Under the pieces are notes generated by a model that worked only from the letters and a program-made list of their open reading frames with translations, searched no databases and was not told where the DNA came from. The position numbers were made by a program, and so were the translations under genes. A stretch of 64,000 bases of DNA from Symsagittifera roscoffensis. Its lineage: Eukaryota > Xenacoelomorpha > Acoela > Convolutidae. The stretch lies in the NCBI RefSeq assembly GCF_963678635.1, contig NC_087068.1, positions 13,827,872 through 13,891,871 of the forward strand, given 5' to 3'. Positions 59,777 through 64,000 of the stretch are shown in pieces. Numbering within the stretch: the stretch's first letter is position 1; each line of letters starts with the position of its first letter.

Positions 59777-61438
59777 ATGGAAAAATCTGACTTAAAAACT
59801 ATCTTGTTTGGTTTTTTTTTTTGCTGGTTTCAAAGCTGACGTTATATTTAATCGTTAACCTCCTTAAAATTGACATTTACCCGTTAACACAGACATTCTG
59901 AGAAAGCATATGACGGTTCTTTGGCCTTCAATGAGTGAGGCTAACGATTTAGGCGGATAATTTGTTATATTTCGAATCAAAAGACAGTTACAAACCCGAT
60001 ATAATTTTTTGTGATTTCCTAGTTGAGCTTTAATAAATATTATTTTCCTGTGATTATTGGTGATACGGAAGCTGTCCCAGGCTCAGTTGATCCTTCATCA
60101 AGAAAAATGAACCCAGCTCCCAGTCGACATTACGATAGGCCAAACTAACTTACAAAGGAAAAATGATAAGCCAAACTAACACCCCATACGAAAAAGCCAA
60201 TATTATTGTATCCAGGACTACTTTATGCACACAAAAAATTAATTTTTGCATGCAAAAATTTCTTTTCGAAAAATGTTTGTTTGCGTACGAAATTCGATTT
60301 GCGGTCGAAAAAGAACAAAAAACTTTTGGGCCAGATTTTCTAAATTACTCGAAAAATTTTTGTGTCGCCATCAAAAAAATGCCAGTCATACAATTTCCAT
60401 ATATGGGAATTGTATGATAAGCTTTTTTTTCAAAAAACGAAAACCTCGGTTTTTTTACCTGACTGTTTTATTAGAATAAAACAGCCACAAAAAAAGTTTA
60501 TATCTTTTTTCAACCATTTTTAGAACTTGTATGAAAATTGTATGACAAGCATTTTTCCACCCACTTGATGTATGGAACTGTATGATAAGCATTTTCGGTG
60601 TATGGAGGTCAACCCGGGTAATCATTTGTGAACTGTAAACGAATTCGGCAACAAGGACGCTCCCTTTGTTCGTTCATTTGCTTTGATCGTGCCCCGACAA
60701 AATTTTTAAACGTTTAAAGGCTTGTCTCTGGAATTCAGGAACATACAAAATTGTGCGCTTATCCAGTGCGCTATCATCAAATTGTGCATAGTTTGGGCTC
60801 GTAATGGAAGTAATGGACATTTCAGCAGCCAGTGCGCCAGTATCCACCAGCAGCCTTAAGCAAACCGCACCGAGCGCCCATGGATTCTAATCGATTATAA
60901 TGGATTCCCGAGAAAAAAATTATCCATTAAAACCCATTACAGATGTAAAATTCAGACCACGAAATCAGTTATATTGCCGTTTGAATCAATTTTTTTGAAA
61001 AAAAATTCATTATAATCCATTAAAAGCGATTATAATTCATTATTTTTAGCAATATAATCCATTATAACCGATTATTTTTGAAATAAAAATCCATTACAAT
61101 CTATTATAATTTATTATAATCCATTTTGGTTTTAGAACTAAATTCTATTATTTTGCAGAAATTATGCAAATTTAGCAGAAAATTTGGAAAATGTTGCTAT
61201 GCCTTTTACTAAACCAGATATCTCAACGTCACCCTTTCAATTTTTTTTACCTTCCCCAACTAAAGAGGGAAGCGGTAAATTGGGGGGTGTCAATCATTAA
61301 CCCCTCCCCAAAGTAAACCAATAAATCAACCCCCCCCCCCCCCCTCAACTATGGGGGGGGGGGGGCGGGCGAATGGCAGTTGTGTTAAGCTGGCGGGGGG
61401 GGGGGTAAACGAGGGGGGTGGGGGGGGGGGGTAAACGA

Positions 61439-61638
61439 NNNNNNNNNNNNNNNNNNNNNNNNNNNNNNNNNNNNNNNNNNNNNNNNNNNNNNNNNNNNNN
61501 NNNNNNNNNNNNNNNNNNNNNNNNNNNNNNNNNNNNNNNNNNNNNNNNNNNNNNNNNNNNNNNNNNNNNNNNNNNNNNNNNNNNNNNNNNNNNNNNNNNN
61601 NNNNNNNNNNNNNNNNNNNNNNNNNNNNNNNNNNNNNN
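61439..61638. other. Assembly gap of 200 N
   Basis: Exactly 200 N between a G-run and CCCCC; a placeholder length, so the true size is unknown. Confidence 1.
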
Positions 61639-62860
61639 CCCCCCATTTTTTGAAAATGAATAAACTCCACTGACCTTAAAATGCAGCCTGAACGTTTTTT
61701 TTGTTTTTAATTTATTTATGTCACCCATTTTCTAAAAATGAACAAACTCCACTGACCTTAAAATGCAGCCGGAATATTTTTTTCGTTTTGATTTTTTTTA
61801 ATGTCATCCAATTTCTAAAAATGAACAAACTCCACTGACATTAAAAAACAGCCGGAGCATTTTTCTTGTTTTGAATTTATTTATGTCACCCATTTTCTAA
61901 AAATGAACAAATTCCACTGGCCGTAAAATGCAGCCGGAACATTTTTTTCTGTTTTTAATTTTTTTATGTCACCCATTTTCTAAAAATAAACAAACTCCAC
62001 TGACCTTAAAATGCAGCCGGAACATTTTTTTTTGTTTTTGATTTTTTTATGTCACCCATTTTCTAAAAATGAACAAATTCCACTGACCGTAAAATGCAGC
62101 CGGAATATTTTTTTGTTTGATTTTGATTTTTTTATGTCACCCATTTTCTAAAAATGAACAAACTCCACTGACCGTAAAATGCAGCCGGAATATTTTTTGT
62201 TTGATTTTGATTTATTTATGTCACCCATTTTTAAAAATGAACAAATTCCACTGACCGTAAAGTGCAGCCGGAATATTTTTTTTGTTTGATTTTGATTTTT
62301 TTATGTCACCCATTTTCTAAAAAAAGAACAAATTCCACTACACTAAAATGCAGCCGGAACATTTTTTTCTGTTTTTAATTTATTTATGTCACCAATTTCT
62401 AAAAATGAACAAACTCCACTGACCTTAAAATGCAGCCGGAATATTTTTTTGTTTGATTTTAAAATTTTTATGTCACCCATTTTCTAAAAATGAACAAATT
62501 CCACTGACCGTAAAATGCAGCCGCAACATTTTTTTCCTTTCTTAATTTTTTTATGTCACCTATTTTCTAAAAATGAACAAACTCCACTGACCTTAAAATG
62601 CAGCCGAAACGTTTTTTTTTTGTTTTCGATTTTTTTTATGTCACCCATTTTCTAAAAATGAACAAACTACACTGACCTTAAAATGCAGCCGGATTTTTCT
62701 TTGTTTGATTTTGATTTTTTTAATGTCACCCATTTTCTAAAAATGAACAAATTCCACTGACCGTAAAATGCAGCCGGAACATTTTTTTTTTAATTTTTTT
62801 ATGTCACCCATTTTCTAAAAATGAACAAACTCCACTGACCTTAAAATGCAGCCGGAATAT
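61639..62860. repeat. ~80-bp minisatellite (unit 4, longest array)
   Basis: At least 14 units of the CCACTGACC(T/G)TAAAATGCAG repeat, with TTAAAA and GTAAAA variants interleaved. Confidence 0.9.
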
Positions 62861-62866
62861 GGACAC

Positions 62867-64000
62867 CGGATACAACGTATGACGACCATCCATACCTAAT
62901 CCAAAGCCTCCGGTCTATCGGAAACACCTTCACAAGGCTAACATAATAAAGAAAGAGAACAGAGAACGCTGTTATTATCAGAACAAATAAGCGAGATCAG
63001 AACAGATGAAATATAGAAAGGAGGAAAAAAGGGCCGAGGTCATCAAAGATCCTTGGGATAGCAACTCAACAAACAAAAGATCTATCGGAAGAAGAAAAAA
63101 TTGTGAAAAATACGGAAAACGATTCGACGTCTGAATTCTGAAAAGAGTACCACGTAAACAAACTCGCAAAGATCTTTGAGCAATTGAAACAAGCAGTGAA
63201 ACCTAAGGTCAAGCGTGTGATTCTTCATATTACATATAATTTTTGCGCGAAAGTTCAGAAATTTTTGCGAGATCGATATATTGCAGAACTAAACGAATGC
63301 TCGTCAGAATACTCCGAATAGATGGAACACGAGCTGACTATATATTTAACCGTTAACATCCTTAAAAATGACATTCAAACGTTAACACAGACATTCTGAG
63401 AAAGCATATCACCGTTCTTTGGCCTTCAATGAGTGAGGCTAACATTTTAGGCGGATAGTTTGTTATATTTCGGTTCAAAAGACATTTACAAACCCGATAT
63501 AATTTTTTGTGATTTCCTAGTTGAGCTTTAATAAATCTTAATTTCCTGTGATTATTGGTGATACGAAAGCTTTCCCAGGCCCAGTTGATCCTACATTAAG
63601 AGAAATGAACCCAGCTCCCAGTAATCAACCGTTCGACATTACGATAGGCCAAACTAACTTACAAAGGAAAAAGGATAGGCCAAACTAACACCCCATACAA
63701 AGGAAAAAAAAAGTTTTCAGCGTTTTTGAAAAAAAAATGAAGTCAAAAGAAAATTAAAGCCAATATTATTGTATCGAAAAATGTTTGTTTGCGTACGAAA
63801 TTCGATTTGCGGTCGAAAAAAAAAACAAAAAATTTTGGGGCCAAATTTTCTAAATTACCTGAAAAATTTTTGTGTCGCCATCAAAAAAATGCCAGTCATA
63901 CAATTTCCATATATGGGAATTGTATGATAAGCATTTTTTTCAAAAAACGAAAACCTCGATTTTTTTTACCAGACTGTTTTAATAGAATCAAACAGCCACA
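62867..64000 (+). repeat. Macrosatellite unit 5 (partial, runs off the window)
   Basis: Starts at the same anchor and continues through the ORF to the MITE-derived segment. A ~50-bp piece before TCGAAAAATGTTTG is missing compared with unit 1. Confidence 0.92.
63058..63321 (+). pseudogene. Macrosatellite ORF, unit 5, with nonsense change
   Basis: Same 88-codon frame, but the Trp codon of EFWKEY is TGA. Otherwise the frame is intact to the shared end ECSSEYSE. Confidence 0.45.

Larger units (their letters stand above)
59322..62866 (+). repeat. Macrosatellite unit 4 (3545 bp nominal, with gap)
   Basis: Same order; 200 N replace the end of the G-rich block and the start of the minisatellite. 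The minisatellite after the gap (61639-62860) has at least 14 copies, the longest here. Confidence 0.92.

Overview
The window looks like nuclear DNA from an invertebrate animal. It is AT-rich, its genes are split by GT-AG introns, and repeats make up well over half of it. The clade cannot be fixed from the sequence alone. Animal features are a phosphatidylinositol transfer protein (PITP) gene, a pair of secreted proteins with GPI-signal-like tails, hAT and Tc1/mariner-type DNA transposon remnants, and tRNA-like SINE heads. There is nothing bacterial here: no operons, no ribosome binding sites, no CRISPR. Most short ORFs are shadows of repeats.

Layout. 1-9846: tandem array of a ~532-bp satellite in two variants, A and B. 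10778-18711 (+): six exons of a PITP-domain gene whose N-terminal exon(s) lie off the left edge or were not found; its first visible intron holds a decayed insertion, a 285-bp hairpin and two solo copies of the 532-bp satellite. 18712-24583: intergenic, with a diverged ~1.5-kb tandem duplication. 24584-30874 (+): four-exon gene for a small secreted, probably membrane-anchored protein; its 5.1-kb third intron holds several MITEs and a minisatellite. 31645-39318: microsatellite and a tandem arrangement hAT1 - X1 - hAT2 - X2 - hAT3 of transposon remnants and a duplicated spacer X. 39319-44222: decayed ORF, a 235-bp duplication and a fourth hAT fragment. 44223-47112 (+): four-exon paralogue of the 24584 gene. 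48498-50383: Ser/Arg-repeat ORF, a GTCGAAACATA-type minisatellite and a 720-bp MITE. 50384-64000: 4.4 copies of a ~3.1-kb macrosatellite; each copy has an 88-codon ORF, an AT block, a G-rich block and a ~80-bp minisatellite; a 200-N gap lies in the fourth copy.

Most notable points: (1) the two secreted-protein genes share a four-cysteine framework and identical exon phases and belong to no family I recognise; (2) the PITP gene has lost the tryptophan membrane-docking motif and carries a long serine-rich tail ending in a CxxC/His segment; (3) the left satellite and the right macrosatellite, otherwise unlike, share a ~24-30-nt core, and solo copies of the satellite suggest it moves as a transposable unit with a 3' hairpin (Helentron-like, inference); (4) the macrosatellite ORF differs between copies only by in-frame indels, plus one nonsense change. 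No coordinated pathway is visible; the three genes are linked by position only.
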